This document shows, piece by piece, positions 35,092 through 44,233 of a stretch of DNA of 64,000 nucleotides. Each line of letters opens with the position of its first letter. The stretch's first letter is position 1. The notes under the pieces are model-generated. The model was not told the DNA's origin, did not search any database, and saw nothing but the letters and a program-made list of their open reading frames with translations. The translations under genes and the position numbers were made by a program. The stretch comes from Labilibaculum sp. (GTDB taxonomy: Bacteria; Bacteroidota; Bacteroidia; Bacteroidales; Marinifilaceae): positions 3,162,001-3,226,000 of the forward strand of contig NZ_OY761461.1 in NCBI RefSeq assembly GCF_963664555.1, written 5' to 3'.

Positions 35092-35469
35092 TTATTTCAC
35101 TGCAATGGTCTCTATTTCAATCAATGCACCTAAGGGAAGATCTTTAACGGCAAAAGCGGCACGGGCAGGACATTCTTCTTTGTAATATTCACCGTAAACG
35201 GCATTCATTTCAGCAAAACCAGAAATATCGCTCAATAAGCATGTCGATTTAACAACATCCTTGTAGGTATAGCCTGCTTCTTCTAAAATATAACCGATAT
35301 TCTTCATTACTTGTTCGGTTTGCTCCTTAACACCGCCTTCTACAAATTTTCCTGTTGCAACATCAACTGGAAGCTGACCTGAAATGTAAAGTGTTCCGTT
35401 AGCTTCGACAGCCTGACTGTATGGTCCGATTGCTTTTGGTGCCTTTTCTGAATTAATAGTTTTTTTCAT
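35092..35469 (-). CDS. ridA: RidA/YjgF family enamine/imine deaminase
   Basis: A 125-residue RidA-family protein. AIGPYSQAV near the N-terminus, LYISGQLPVD, and CPARAAFAVKDLPLGALIEIE near the C-terminus (with the Arg that binds the substrate carboxylate) are family signatures. It hydrolyses reactive enamine/imine intermediates such as 2-aminoacrylate. A -7-like TAACTTTG on the minus strand (35517-35524) lies about 48 bases upstream. It is divergent from the amidotransferase gene and ends in a strong terminator. Confidence 0.95.
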   Translation of the reverse strand: MKKTINSEKAPKAIGPYSQAVEANGTLYISGQLPVDVATGKFVEGGVKEQTEQVMKNIGYILEEAGYTYKDVVKSTCLLSDISGFAEMNAVYGEYYKEECPARAAFAVKDLPLGALIEIETIAVK

Positions 35470-35540
35470 TTTGTTTACTCTTAGTGTTTGTAAAAATTTC
35501 GCTTATTTTGCGACATCAAAGTTAAAATAAAAAAGCTTGA

Positions 35541-36113
35541 ATGAGAATAGTAATCATAGATAATTACGACTCTTTTACCTACAATTTGGTTCATATTGTT
35601 GAGCAGTTTTGCGAACAGGTAATTGTTATGCGGAATGATCAAGTCAACTGGAAACAAATAGAAAATTGTGACAAACTCATTTTTTCTCCCGGCCCCGGAC
35701 TGCCTAAAGACATAAAAGTAATGGGCGAAATACTGGATCGGTATGCCAATACTAAATCGATACTTGGCGTTTGTCTGGGTATGCAATACATTGGAGAATA
35801 TTTCGGTGCTGAATTAATCAACCTGAAGGAAATTGTTCATGGAGTTCCAAAAGCTACATTACTTACAGACGATAACGAACTTCTGTTTAAGAATATTCCT
35901 TCTCAGTTCAATTCGGGCAGGTATCATTCCTGGGCATTATCGAAAAATAATTTCCCTGATTGTCTGCGTATCACCGCAACAGATGAACATGATGTAATTA
36001 TGGCCATCCGCCACAAAGAACTCGATTTATGCGGTGTTCAGTTTCATCCTGAATCCATCATGACACAATACGGCAAAGAGATTCTTAAAAATTGGATTCT
36101 CGCTTGGAAATAA
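35541..36113 (+). CDS. pabA: Anthranilate/aminodeoxychorismate synthase glutamine amidotransferase subunit
   Basis: A 190-residue class I glutamine amidotransferase. IIDNYDSFTYNL at the N-terminus, SPGPGLP, GVCLGMQ (catalytic Cys near 79) and GVQFHPESIMT (catalytic His and Glu near 168-170) match the TrpG/PabA family. It supplies ammonia from glutamine to a chorismate-using partner. No trp or pab partner is adjacent, so a folate (PabA) role is slightly favoured, but TrpG cannot be excluded. Confidence 0.88.
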   Translation: MRIVIIDNYDSFTYNLVHIVEQFCEQVIVMRNDQVNWKQIENCDKLIFSPGPGLPKDIKVMGEILDRYANTKSILGVCLGMQYIGEYFGAELINLKEIVHGVPKATLLTDDNELLFKNIPSQFNSGRYHSWALSKNNFPDCLRITATDEHDVIMAIRHKELDLCGVQFHPESIMTQYGKEILKNWILAWK

Positions 36114-36118
36114 AAAAG

Positions 36119-36142
36119 ACCGGCATGAAAACATACCGGCCT
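36119..36142. terminator. Bidirectional terminator between pabA and the lptD-like gene
   Basis: A stem of about 8 of 10 pairs formed by GACCGGCATG and CATACCGGCC around AAAA. T-rich DNA follows on the minus strand. It separates convergent genes. Confidence 0.6.
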
Positions 36143-36165
36143 TATCATATTATAGCTGCCTGATT

Positions 36166-38796
36166 TTAAAAATTTACATCCTGCCAAGCCTGTTTCTTTT
36201 CATACTTTAAATCGGCCAAAATCGAAGATTCAACATTGATTCGGAAGTTATAAGATTGATAGGCTCCGAATGGAATGGCATTAAAAGACATTTGCCAACA
36301 GTGCAAATCGCGGGTAATTGTAAATTGAGAGGCTGTTACTTCTTTATCTGTAAAATCATACCCTGTAGAAAAACTCACCTTCCATTTTGGAGTTAAACTA
36401 ATATTTCCATTCATCCCAACATTCTGACGGACTGTACTTTTTTTGTTTGTTGATTTCGAATAAGTCCAGCCATAATCAATAGAAAACGACCAGGGAATGT
36501 CAAAATCAACATATCTTGTATCTCTCCATGGCTCATCAGTCTTATCATCTTTTTTGTCCTTCCCGCTATCTCCTTTTAGATCTTTTGCTGACAAACCAAA
36601 ATCCAAATCGATGTTAGCATTTGTTAATCGTAGCCCAAATTCATCTATTCTTTGATTACCAGCATTCAACTTGTACGGATCGACAGTTGATCCGACACTT
36701 AATCCCAATTTTTGATTAAAAAGCTTCGTTCTTCCTGTCATTCTGATAACCGACCAATTTAATGAATCGGCAAACATGTTATATGATGTAGAAAATTTTA
36801 AGCTTTCTATGATTTTCACCTTTTTAAACTCCTCTGTTCCGGTTGAATCATTTGCCGTACGCATTTTCGCCTCAACATTATTATCCAAGCCAAAACTAAT
36901 GCTTCCCGATTCCTGTGCTCCACTCGGAGTTCCGTATAAACTCTTATCAAATATTGAATACTCAACATCCTTACCTGTAGCTTCGTTTCGGTAAGTTTTA
37001 TAATATTTACTTCTTGGAACTCCCATTTCAGGCGTATAACTCACACTAATACTTGGAGTCATCACGTGTCTGATAGCGGCTAATTTGGAGCTTTCCTTAA
37101 ACGTGTACATTCCATAAATTTTAGGACTCAACGAAAGCGAGGCACTGGTCGAATAATTGTGTGCATACTTAAACCCCTGAATCGTATCCGTTCGAACACC
37201 ACCATCTCCATCATTCAAGCTGGAATCCCAACTTTTACGGATTGATTTGGAATACAAAACACCTTGATAGTTTAAGGTTGGCGAAAGGGTAAGATCTTTG
37301 CTTAATTTGAAGTTGGTACTAATTGGAATACTATGCTGATAACCATTCTGCCAATCGGTGGCTAATGATGATTTCATCAACTTATATTCTTTGGTATTAA
37401 TTCTATTTTCCAATTTTGATGAATAGCTCACTCCCACCTTATCGTACCACCTTAAATTAGTACTTTTCCCTTTTGCACGAAACGGGTAAATCTGAGTCAT
37501 ATTTAATGACATACTTGGCAAGGTGAGAGAAATTGTTGTATCCCTGCTATTCTGTGAGTGACGCAAACTGGCATTCAAACTAAACGGACTATCGGCCCAT
37601 TTTTTACTGTACGAAATACTTGATTGCTTCTGATTATTTGTAATCTTTTGTATCGATTGTGAGTTGTTTCTGTCATTATTACTGGTCGAAAAGTTTACCG
37701 AAGCTGAAAATGTCCGATAAGGATTGGCCTTTGAATCCTGAGTATGATTCCAGCGAATCGCAAAATCTGTCGATTCTGAATAATCTGATAATCCTTTATC
37801 GCCATAAGTATTGGAATGATATTCTGTTGCAATGTTACCGCTGAAGCGGTATCTCTTCTTGTAACTGGATTCCATATACCCACCCCACGATCCATTGGCA
37901 AAAATATCACCGGTAACGGCCAAATCCAGATATTCATTGATAGCCCAATAATAACCTCCTCCACGAAGATTAAATCCTCTTCGTTGTTCTTCACCATAAC
38001 TTGGAACAATTATTCCTGACGAATAAGATGAACTAAAAGGAAATAAAGCGAAGGGCAAACCGATAGGCATAGGTACATCTTCCAGTACCAAATACAATGG
38101 CCCCGAAACTATTTTATCATCCTTAATCATCTTGGCCTTGGTCATTTTCACATAAAAATGCGGATGAGGATGATCACAGGTCGTATATTTTCCATTTCTG
38201 AGATAAAAAGTTTTGTCATCGATACGTTTGGTGATTTCAGAATGAACGAATCCACCTTCCTGCTCGGTAATAATTTCATTTACCAGTCCCTTTCCTGTAT
38301 CAAAATTGTATTTAAGCTCTTTACAGGTAAATTCTTCAGCACCATCTTTAAATTCAGGAGTATCAATAAATGTTCCCGTTGAATCTTTTATCCCGTAAGC
38401 AAAAGCTTCTTTCTTTTCCAGGTCAAGCTCAATGTAATAGGCCCTTAACTCAATCTCACCATATTTTACAAACGCATTCTTGGTTAAAAACACCTTTTGT
38501 CCGGTAAGAGAAAAAACAATTGTATCATCGGAATTGTATTCAATAGTCGCTTCGAAAAAAGCTTTCTTCTCCTTTTCAACAGAATCGGACACTATTGTAT
38601 CGGACGAAACTTTTAACAAAGTATCTTTTTCAAATATTTTATCTTCCAACAAGTGTGAAAAATTCTCACGATTCCATTCTGTAACTGACTGATCGTTATC
38701 AAAATCATTAGTCAGATTAATAAACCCGAAGCTACTCAATGGAAATACTATTCCAATGAAAATAATAAAAACCCTTTGTAGTAATTTCAATTGCAA
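36166..38796 (-). CDS. LptD/OstA-like LPS-assembly outer-membrane protein
   Basis: A protein of about 876 residues with a signal sequence, an OstA-like N-terminal domain (about 85-230; YNSDDTIVFSLTGQKVFLTKNAFVKYGEIEL, split here for length as residues near 88-118) and a long C-terminal beta-barrel rich in alternating aromatic strands. The LptD-type linker with KYTTCDHPHPHFYV and PFALFPF is typical of Bacteroidetes LptD homologues. It would insert lipopolysaccharide into the outer leaflet. No ATG fits: the frame begins at TTG 38796 or TTG 38790, the latter giving MKLLQRVFIIFIGIVF, with an in-frame stop just upstream. It is divergent from an amidase gene. Confidence 0.82.
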   Translation of the reverse strand: MQLKLLQRVFIIFIGIVFPLSSFGFINLTNDFDNDQSVTEWNRENFSHLLEDKIFEKDTLLKVSSDTIVSDSVEKEKKAFFEATIEYNSDDTIVFSLTGQKVFLTKNAFVKYGEIELRAYYIELDLEKKEAFAYGIKDSTGTFIDTPEFKDGAEEFTCKELKYNFDTGKGLVNEIITEQEGGFVHSEITKRIDDKTFYLRNGKYTTCDHPHPHFYVKMTKAKMIKDDKIVSGPLYLVLEDVPMPIGLPFALFPFSSSYSSGIIVPSYGEEQRRGFNLRGGGYYWAINEYLDLAVTGDIFANGSWGGYMESSYKKRYRFSGNIATEYHSNTYGDKGLSDYSESTDFAIRWNHTQDSKANPYRTFSASVNFSTSNNDRNNSQSIQKITNNQKQSSISYSKKWADSPFSLNASLRHSQNSRDTTISLTLPSMSLNMTQIYPFRAKGKSTNLRWYDKVGVSYSSKLENRINTKEYKLMKSSLATDWQNGYQHSIPISTNFKLSKDLTLSPTLNYQGVLYSKSIRKSWDSSLNDGDGGVRTDTIQGFKYAHNYSTSASLSLSPKIYGMYTFKESSKLAAIRHVMTPSISVSYTPEMGVPRSKYYKTYRNEATGKDVEYSIFDKSLYGTPSGAQESGSISFGLDNNVEAKMRTANDSTGTEEFKKVKIIESLKFSTSYNMFADSLNWSVIRMTGRTKLFNQKLGLSVGSTVDPYKLNAGNQRIDEFGLRLTNANIDLDFGLSAKDLKGDSGKDKKDDKTDEPWRDTRYVDFDIPWSFSIDYGWTYSKSTNKKSTVRQNVGMNGNISLTPKWKVSFSTGYDFTDKEVTASQFTITRDLHCWQMSFNAIPFGAYQSYNFRINVESSILADLKYEKKQAWQDVNF

Positions 38797-38954
38797 TTTT
38801 TATCTGTTATTTTTGTAAAATAATCGAATTAAACAGCGCCAAGTTAGTTTGACCAAATTTAACAGTCACGCTTTCTTAGGACGCCAAAAATACAAATAAA
38901 AGTGCTATATTCCCTAATCGAAACGAACTTCAAAAACATTTTTTAAGTTCTTTT

Positions 38955-40133
38955 ATGAAGATTTTTCTAATGAACATTATTCCGGAATACATATATCGTG
39001 GTCTAATTACAAGATCATCAGTCGTTTTATTACTGCTATGCATCATTATACTTCAACCTCTTGTTGCTGTATCGCAAAGCAATCATTCCAAGATCAATAC
39101 TGTAGTTATTGATGCTGGTCATGGGGGAAAAGACCCTGGTGCCATAAGCAAAATTCTGAACGAAAAGGACGTTGTTTTAAGTATTGCACTTAAATTAGGA
39201 GCTTATATAGAAAAATATTTTCCTAATGTTAATGTTATCTACACCCGAAAAACGGATGTTTTTATTCCTTTGGATAGAAGATCAGAAATTGCAAACCAAA
39301 ACAAAGCTGATTTATTCATATCCATTCATGCCAATGCAAATGATAATTCTTCCATTAGCGGAACTGAAACTTATACTTTAGGCTTGCATAAAACAAAAGA
39401 AAATTTAGCCGTTGCGATGAAAGAAAATGCTGTAATGCTCTACGAAGATGATTACAGCACAAAATACGAAGGATTCGATCCTCAAAATCCTGCCTCCTAT
39501 ATCATATTTAATTTATTACAAGGTATGAATAGGGAAAACAGTATTAATTTGGCAGAATTAACCGAATTTCAATTTAAGACAAGAGTAGGCCGTCACTCGA
39601 GAGGTGTTCGTGAAGCCGGATTCTGGGTTCTGAAGCAAGTCAGTATGCCATCAATATTAGTAGAAGTTGGTTTTGTCTCGAATCCTGCCGAAGCTAACTA
39701 CCTGAAGCATGCTGAAAATCAAGATTATCTAGCCAGTGCAATTTTCAGAGCTTTTCGCGATTACAAAGATAAAGTTGAAGAATCCAGCGTAGTCTTGGAA
39801 AAGAAAGTAGAATTAGTGAGTATTGACACAACTGCAGCAACGCCTGTAATTAACGAAACGCAAACAAGTTCATCACTGGAGTATTGTATTCAGGTAAAAT
39901 CTTCTTCAAAACAAATACCTTTAAATTCTAAAGCCTTTAATCATCTCGAAAATATTAAAGAGCGTATGAGCGATGGAGTTTATAAATATACTGTTGGGTC
40001 TACTGACAAGTACAACGAGATAGTTGTACTTCAAAAAGAAATTAGAAAAGTAATTAATGATTGTTTTGTGGTTGTATTTTACAATGGAAAACGAATTTCC
40101 CTGTCAAAAGCAAAAAAACTTCAAAAAACATAA
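38955..40133 (+). CDS. N-acetylmuramoyl-L-alanine amidase with SPOR-like C-terminal domain
   Basis: A 392-residue exported amidase. After a signal anchor (about 15-40) comes an Amidase_3 domain (about 48-278) with IDAGHGGKDPGA (Zn-binding His), a conserved Glu in LNEKDVVLS, SIHANAN (second His) and VEVGFVSNPAEA (catalytic Glu). It cleaves the bond between MurNAc and the peptide in peptidoglycan, usually for cell separation. The tail (about 312-392, starting YCIQVKSSSKQIPLNS) looks like a SPOR-type fold and recurs in the next gene. The start could be ATG 38955 or 38970. It is followed 57 bases later by the mlaD-like gene. Confidence 0.9.
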   Translation: MKIFLMNIIPEYIYRGLITRSSVVLLLLCIIILQPLVAVSQSNHSKINTVVIDAGHGGKDPGAISKILNEKDVVLSIALKLGAYIEKYFPNVNVIYTRKTDVFIPLDRRSEIANQNKADLFISIHANANDNSSISGTETYTLGLHKTKENLAVAMKENAVMLYEDDYSTKYEGFDPQNPASYIIFNLLQGMNRENSINLAELTEFQFKTRVGRHSRGVREAGFWVLKQVSMPSILVEVGFVSNPAEANYLKHAENQDYLASAIFRAFRDYKDKVEESSVVLEKKVELVSIDTTAATPVINETQTSSSLEYCIQVKSSSKQIPLNSKAFNHLENIKERMSDGVYKYTVGSTDKYNEIVVLQKEIRKVINDCFVVVFYNGKRISLSKAKKLQKT

Positions 40134-40190
40134 GTAGTTTTACCATCAAATTACGCACAACAACCCAATCTTAAATTAAAATACCGAATT

Positions 40191-41420
40191 ATGAAATTTT
40201 CAAAAGACGCAAAAATAGGACTTGTTGTTATTGGAGCCATTGTAATTTTAATTTGGGGCGTTAACTTTCTTAAAGGGTTTAATGTATTCTCCAGCGAACA
40301 AGTTTTTTATGCAAGATACGAAAGGGTTGATGGATTAAAAAAATCAAGCTCTGTTACATTAAAGGGCTATAAAGTTGGCCAAATTAAATCCATTAAATTT
40401 AGCGGTGCCTCGGCAGACCATCTTCTGGTTGAATTTGCAATCTCTGATCAATTTAAACTTCCTGCCAATTCTGTTGCCCGAATTGAGAGTGCAGACATCA
40501 TGGGTACAAAGGAGATTAAAATTATTCCCGGAAAAGGAAAAACCCTGCTTCAAACAGGTGATACAATTAAGGGAAGTATTGAAGGTGATTTAAAAGAACA
40601 GGTAAGCATGCAGATGTTACCTCTTAAGAAAAAGGCTGAAAAATTAATGTCTGGTGTTGATTCAGTACTTACAGTAATACAGTATATATTTAATGAGAGC
40701 ACACGTGATAATTTAACCAGAAGCTTTGGTAGTATTGAACAAACTTTTAAAAAACTTGAAAATGCGTCCGGTACTCTCGATACGATCATTACCGGACAAA
40801 AAAGTCATTTCGAAAATATTTTTGCAAATGTGGATTCAATAACAGGAAATTTAAAAGACAACAATAAAAACGTATCTACTATTCTATCTAATTTTTCAAA
40901 TATTAGTGATTCCTTATCTGCTACCAATATTGCACAAACCATAAATAATGCAAAAGCAACCCTCAAACAAACAAATGCAATTCTTGAAAAAATAAATGCA
41001 GGAGAAGGTTCCATGGGCTTATTAATTAATAACGATACCTTATACACAAATCTGGAAGCCGCATCAAACAGCCTGACCAATTTACTAATCGATGTAAAGA
41101 ACAATCCTAAAAAATACATGCACTTTTCATTATTTGACACAGGAAAAACTGTTTATATGGATTCTGAAAAATCTCAAAAGAAAAGAGATAAAGAAAATCA
41201 AGTTTACTATAAGGTTCAAATTATGTCTTCTGCCTCCCAAATACCTTTGGATGACACGGCATTTAAAGGACACAGAAAAATTGAAGAAATCTATTTCAAC
41301 GGAAGATATAAATACACAATTGGAGAAACTCAAAACTATAAGGATATTATCAGACAACTTAAAAAAATTCGTGATGATTTCCCTGATGCCTTTATAATTA
41401 AGATAAGCCCTGAGAATTGA
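40191..41420 (+). CDS. MCE/MlaD-family lipid-transport protein with SPOR-like C-terminal domain
   Basis: A 409-residue protein with one N-terminal membrane helix (about 9-27, IGLVVIGAIVILIWGVNFL) and an MCE domain (about 37-115; ARYERVDGLKKSSSVTLKG, VEFAISDQFKLP). A long helical region with Asn/Thr-rich coiled-coil-like sequence follows (about 130-310), then a C-terminal domain starting YYKVQIMSSASQIPLDDTAF that parallels the tail of the upstream amidase. MlaD-type proteins form hexameric rings that move phospholipids between membranes. The Mla ATPase and permease are not adjacent here. Confidence 0.85.
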   Translation: MKFSKDAKIGLVVIGAIVILIWGVNFLKGFNVFSSEQVFYARYERVDGLKKSSSVTLKGYKVGQIKSIKFSGASADHLLVEFAISDQFKLPANSVARIESADIMGTKEIKIIPGKGKTLLQTGDTIKGSIEGDLKEQVSMQMLPLKKKAEKLMSGVDSVLTVIQYIFNESTRDNLTRSFGSIEQTFKKLENASGTLDTIITGQKSHFENIFANVDSITGNLKDNNKNVSTILSNFSNISDSLSATNIAQTINNAKATLKQTNAILEKINAGEGSMGLLINNDTLYTNLEAASNSLTNLLIDVKNNPKKYMHFSLFDTGKTVYMDSEKSQKKRDKENQVYYKVQIMSSASQIPLDDTAFKGHRKIEEIYFNGRYKYTIGETQNYKDIIRQLKKIRDDFPDAFIIKISPEN

Positions 41421-41809
41421 CTTATATTTAACGTCTGTGATTATAGTAAATCAAAACAACTTAAACAACTGAATCTCTACCTTGTAAGATCAGTTTAATA
41501 ACCCACTTAACACACCCTGTTTTATGTTTACTTTAGATTGATTACAGATTGCGTATTTAAGACCTTAAAGTATCCTATTCGGAAATCACTAACAACCAGA
41601 AAGTTAAACAAAATACATGCGTAAATAACTGTTTATTAGCACTTTAAATTATTTCTTTTTTTTTACGTTTCTGTATCCCTTGTTTTATATAGAGTAATAA
41701 ATGTTTTTTAAAAGTCAATAGTTAAATAATTTTTTTTTCATTTTTTTTTTGACAATCTTGCATAAGCAAAATTTAGCACACCCTACATTTTTAAAACACT
41801 GACACAGAA
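41421..41809. other. AT-rich upstream region of dnaA
   Basis: 389 bp without genes, containing long T runs (about 41655-41665 and 41728-41750). No TTATCCACA-type DnaA box was found on either strand by eye, so it is not an obvious oriC. A TTTTGACA-like element at about 41746-41754 may belong to the dnaA promoter. Confidence 0.4.
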
Positions 41810-43240
41810 ATGAATAATCATCACCTCCAGGTTTGGAATAATTGCTTGGCTGTAATAAAGGACAACGTGCCCCCGATAAGTTACAAAACATGGTTCGAAC
41901 CAATCGTACCATTAAACTTGGAGAACCAGATCCTGACATTGCAAGTACCAAGCCATTTTTTCTACGAATATTTGGAGGAGCAATACATTGATATTCTAAG
42001 AAAAACACTGCGAAAAGAAATTGGCAACAGTGCTAAATTGGAATACAATGTTGTGATGGAGAATAATCACATTGCAAATTCTAAACCTTTTTCAGTTGTA
42101 GTTCCTGGAAATAATGGCACAAGCACAAAAAATCGTCCGGTTAGTATGCCTTCTGATAAAGAAGAACTAACTATTCGAAATCCTTTTGTTATTCCTGGAA
42201 TTAAGAAATTGCACATTGATTCGCAATTAAATCCTGATTATTCATTTGCAAACTTTATTGAAGGTGATTGCAATAGACTTGCAAGATCAGCGGGTGTGGC
42301 TGTTTCTGAAAATCCTGGAGGTACAGCTTTTAATCCATTGGTATTGTATGGTGATTCCGGTCTGGGAAAAACTCACCTGGCTCAGGCAATTGGAATTAAA
42401 ACAAAAGAATTGTATCAGGATAAAACAGTATTGTATGTAAGTGCAAACAAATTCCAAACACAATTTACTGAAGCAATCAGAAATAATAATAAGAATGACT
42501 TTCTTCATTTTTATCAAATGATTGATGTTTTAATTATTGATGATATTCAGGAATTAGCAGGAAAGGAAAAAACACAAAATACATTTTTCCATATATTTAA
42601 CCATCTTCATCAATCAGGCAAGCAGTTAATTCTTACTTCTGATAAGGCTCCAATTGAGTTGAAGGGAATGGAGAATCGTTTGCTTTCAAGATTTAAATGG
42701 GGACTTTCGGCGGATCTGCAGAATCCGGATTACGAAACCAGAGTCCGGATTTTACATCAGAAAGCATATAAAGATGGTATTGTACTTGATAACGAAGTTA
42801 TTGAATACATCGCAAGTCATGTAACTAATAATGTTAGAGAATTGGAAGGAGCATTAATTTCTTTATTAGCTCAGTCTACCTTAAATAAAAAAGAACTTAA
42901 TCTTGAACTGGCTGTAACCATTATCGACAGGTTGGTGAAAAATACAAAGCGAGAGCTTTCTATTGATTACATTCAAAAAGTAGTTTGCGATCATTTTTCA
43001 TTACCAATTGATGTGTTGCAGGTAAAAACTAGAAAAAGAGAAATTGTACAGGCCAGACAAATAGCAATGTACTTCTCGAAAACACTAACAAAAGCTTCTT
43101 TAGCTTCCATTGGTTCGCAAATTGGAAAAAAGGATCATGCTACAGTGTTACATGCCTGCAAAACGGTAAACAATTTGATTGATACTGACAGAGGTTTCAA
43201 AACTCAAATTGACGAAATCGACAAGAAACTAAAAATGTAA
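41810..43240 (+). CDS. dnaA: Chromosomal replication initiator DnaA
   Basis: A 476-residue DnaA. Domain I (about 1-85) starts with a helical interaction region (VWNNCLAVIKDNVPPISYKTWF). Domain III AAA+ (about 140-350) has Walker A YGDSGLGKTHLAQAIG, Walker B VLIIDDIQEL and RNNRVRELEG-like sensor motifs (here NNVRELEGALISL). Domain IV DNA-binding (about 380-476) ends with the DnaA signature KKDHATVLHACKTV. It opens origin DNA at DnaA boxes in an ATP-dependent way. It is monocistronic, with a strong terminator at 43272. The Walker A has DS where GG(V) is common, a harmless variation. Confidence 0.97.
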   Translation: MNNHHLQVWNNCLAVIKDNVPPISYKTWFEPIVPLNLENQILTLQVPSHFFYEYLEEQYIDILRKTLRKEIGNSAKLEYNVVMENNHIANSKPFSVVVPGNNGTSTKNRPVSMPSDKEELTIRNPFVIPGIKKLHIDSQLNPDYSFANFIEGDCNRLARSAGVAVSENPGGTAFNPLVLYGDSGLGKTHLAQAIGIKTKELYQDKTVLYVSANKFQTQFTEAIRNNNKNDFLHFYQMIDVLIIDDIQELAGKEKTQNTFFHIFNHLHQSGKQLILTSDKAPIELKGMENRLLSRFKWGLSADLQNPDYETRVRILHQKAYKDGIVLDNEVIEYIASHVTNNVRELEGALISLLAQSTLNKKELNLELAVTIIDRLVKNTKRELSIDYIQKVVCDHFSLPIDVLQVKTRKREIVQARQIAMYFSKTLTKASLASIGSQIGKKDHATVLHACKTVNNLIDTDRGFKTQIDEIDKKLKM

Positions 43241-43271
43241 TTTTATTACTAACTATTATATTACTACCCTG

Positions 43272-43300
43272 AAAGCAGATTCATTTTGAATCTGCTTTTC
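43272..43300 (+). terminator. Rho-independent terminator of dnaA
   Basis: Perfect 12-bp stem AAAGCAGATTCA (43272-43283) and TGAATCTGCTTT (43287-43298) around TTT, followed by T and CTAATTTT. Confidence 0.85.
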
Positions 43301-43348
43301 TAATTTTAGGTAAAGTATTTTTCACTACTTTGCGCAAAAATTAAGACT

Positions 43349-44209
43349 ATGCTCAATCTACTTTTCGCTGTTATAACTTCTACTGGAATATTTATCACTT
43401 TTAAATATCTGGAGAAATTCAAAATTGATATTCTTCTCGCTATTATTATAAATTATATAACGGCTTCTTTATGTGGTTATTTCCTAACAAACACGACATT
43501 CAATTTTAGGAATCTTATTCAACAAGACTGGTTCAATATATCCATATTAATTGGAGTTCTTTTTATCATCGTATTCTTTATCATTGGCCGATCGACACAA
43601 AAAGCAGGCATATCGGTAACTACTCTGGCTAGTAAAATGTCCTTTGTTCTTCCCTTGCTTTTTTCCATCATGTACTATCAGGAAGCCATAACTGCCAAAA
43701 AAATTTTCGGGATGATGATTGCAATTAGTGCGGTATTACTGAGTATTTATAAAGAACAGGGCAGCAAGATAAATCGCAGGTATATTTGGTTGCCAATACT
43801 CCTTTTTTTTGGAGCAGGAACCGTTGATTCATTAGTTAAATATGCGCAACAGGAGTACTTAAATTCCGGAGGAACAGAAGAATTTTCGACTCTGCTTTTT
43901 GCGATTGCAAGCATGGCAGGATTAATCACTTTACTTATTCGTAAAGATAAATTTCGTGACCTGTTCCGTCCAAAAGTTTTGGTTGGAGGAAGTATTTTAG
44001 GACTTGCTAATTTTGGCTCACTTTATTTCCTAATTGCCTCATTAAATAATTCAGGATTTGACAGCTCAGTGGTTTTCAGCATTGTAAACATTGGTATTGT
44101 AGCTTGTTCCGTATTTATAGGTTTGAGCATTTTCAGAGAAAAACTGAACAAAGTAAATATATTGGGAATACTGCTGGCATTTATTGCTATTTTTATCCTA
44201 ACAAATTAA
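43349..44209 (+). CDS. EamA/DMT-family membrane transporter
   Basis: A 286-residue protein with about ten hydrophobic helices in two EamA-type halves, without an N-terminal cytoplasmic domain. Motifs such as SVTTLASKMSFVLPLLFSIMYY and FREKLNKVNILGILLAFIAIF match drug/metabolite transporters of this superfamily. The substrate is unknown. It is followed 24 bases later by the YigZ-family gene, so the two may be co-transcribed. Confidence 0.85.
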   Translation: MLNLLFAVITSTGIFITFKYLEKFKIDILLAIIINYITASLCGYFLTNTTFNFRNLIQQDWFNISILIGVLFIIVFFIIGRSTQKAGISVTTLASKMSFVLPLLFSIMYYQEAITAKKIFGMMIAISAVLLSIYKEQGSKINRRYIWLPILLFFGAGTVDSLVKYAQQEYLNSGGTEEFSTLLFAIASMAGLITLLIRKDKFRDLFRPKVLVGGSILGLANFGSLYFLIASLNNSGFDSSVVFSIVNIGIVACSVFIGLSIFREKLNKVNILGILLAFIAIFILTN

Positions 44210-44233
44210 CTCAACGAGTATTTTGAACAAGGA

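Noticed and set aside
37659..38692. Open frames opposite the lptD-like gene
   Set aside because: Cysteine-, serine- and isoleucine-rich antisense translations with no recognisable feature; the sense frame explains the sequence.
41421..41809. Possible oriC upstream of dnaA
   Set aside because: AT-rich with T runs, but no TTATCCACA-type boxes on either strand by eye, and dnaA is often far from oriC in Bacteroidetes. GC-skew analysis would be needed.
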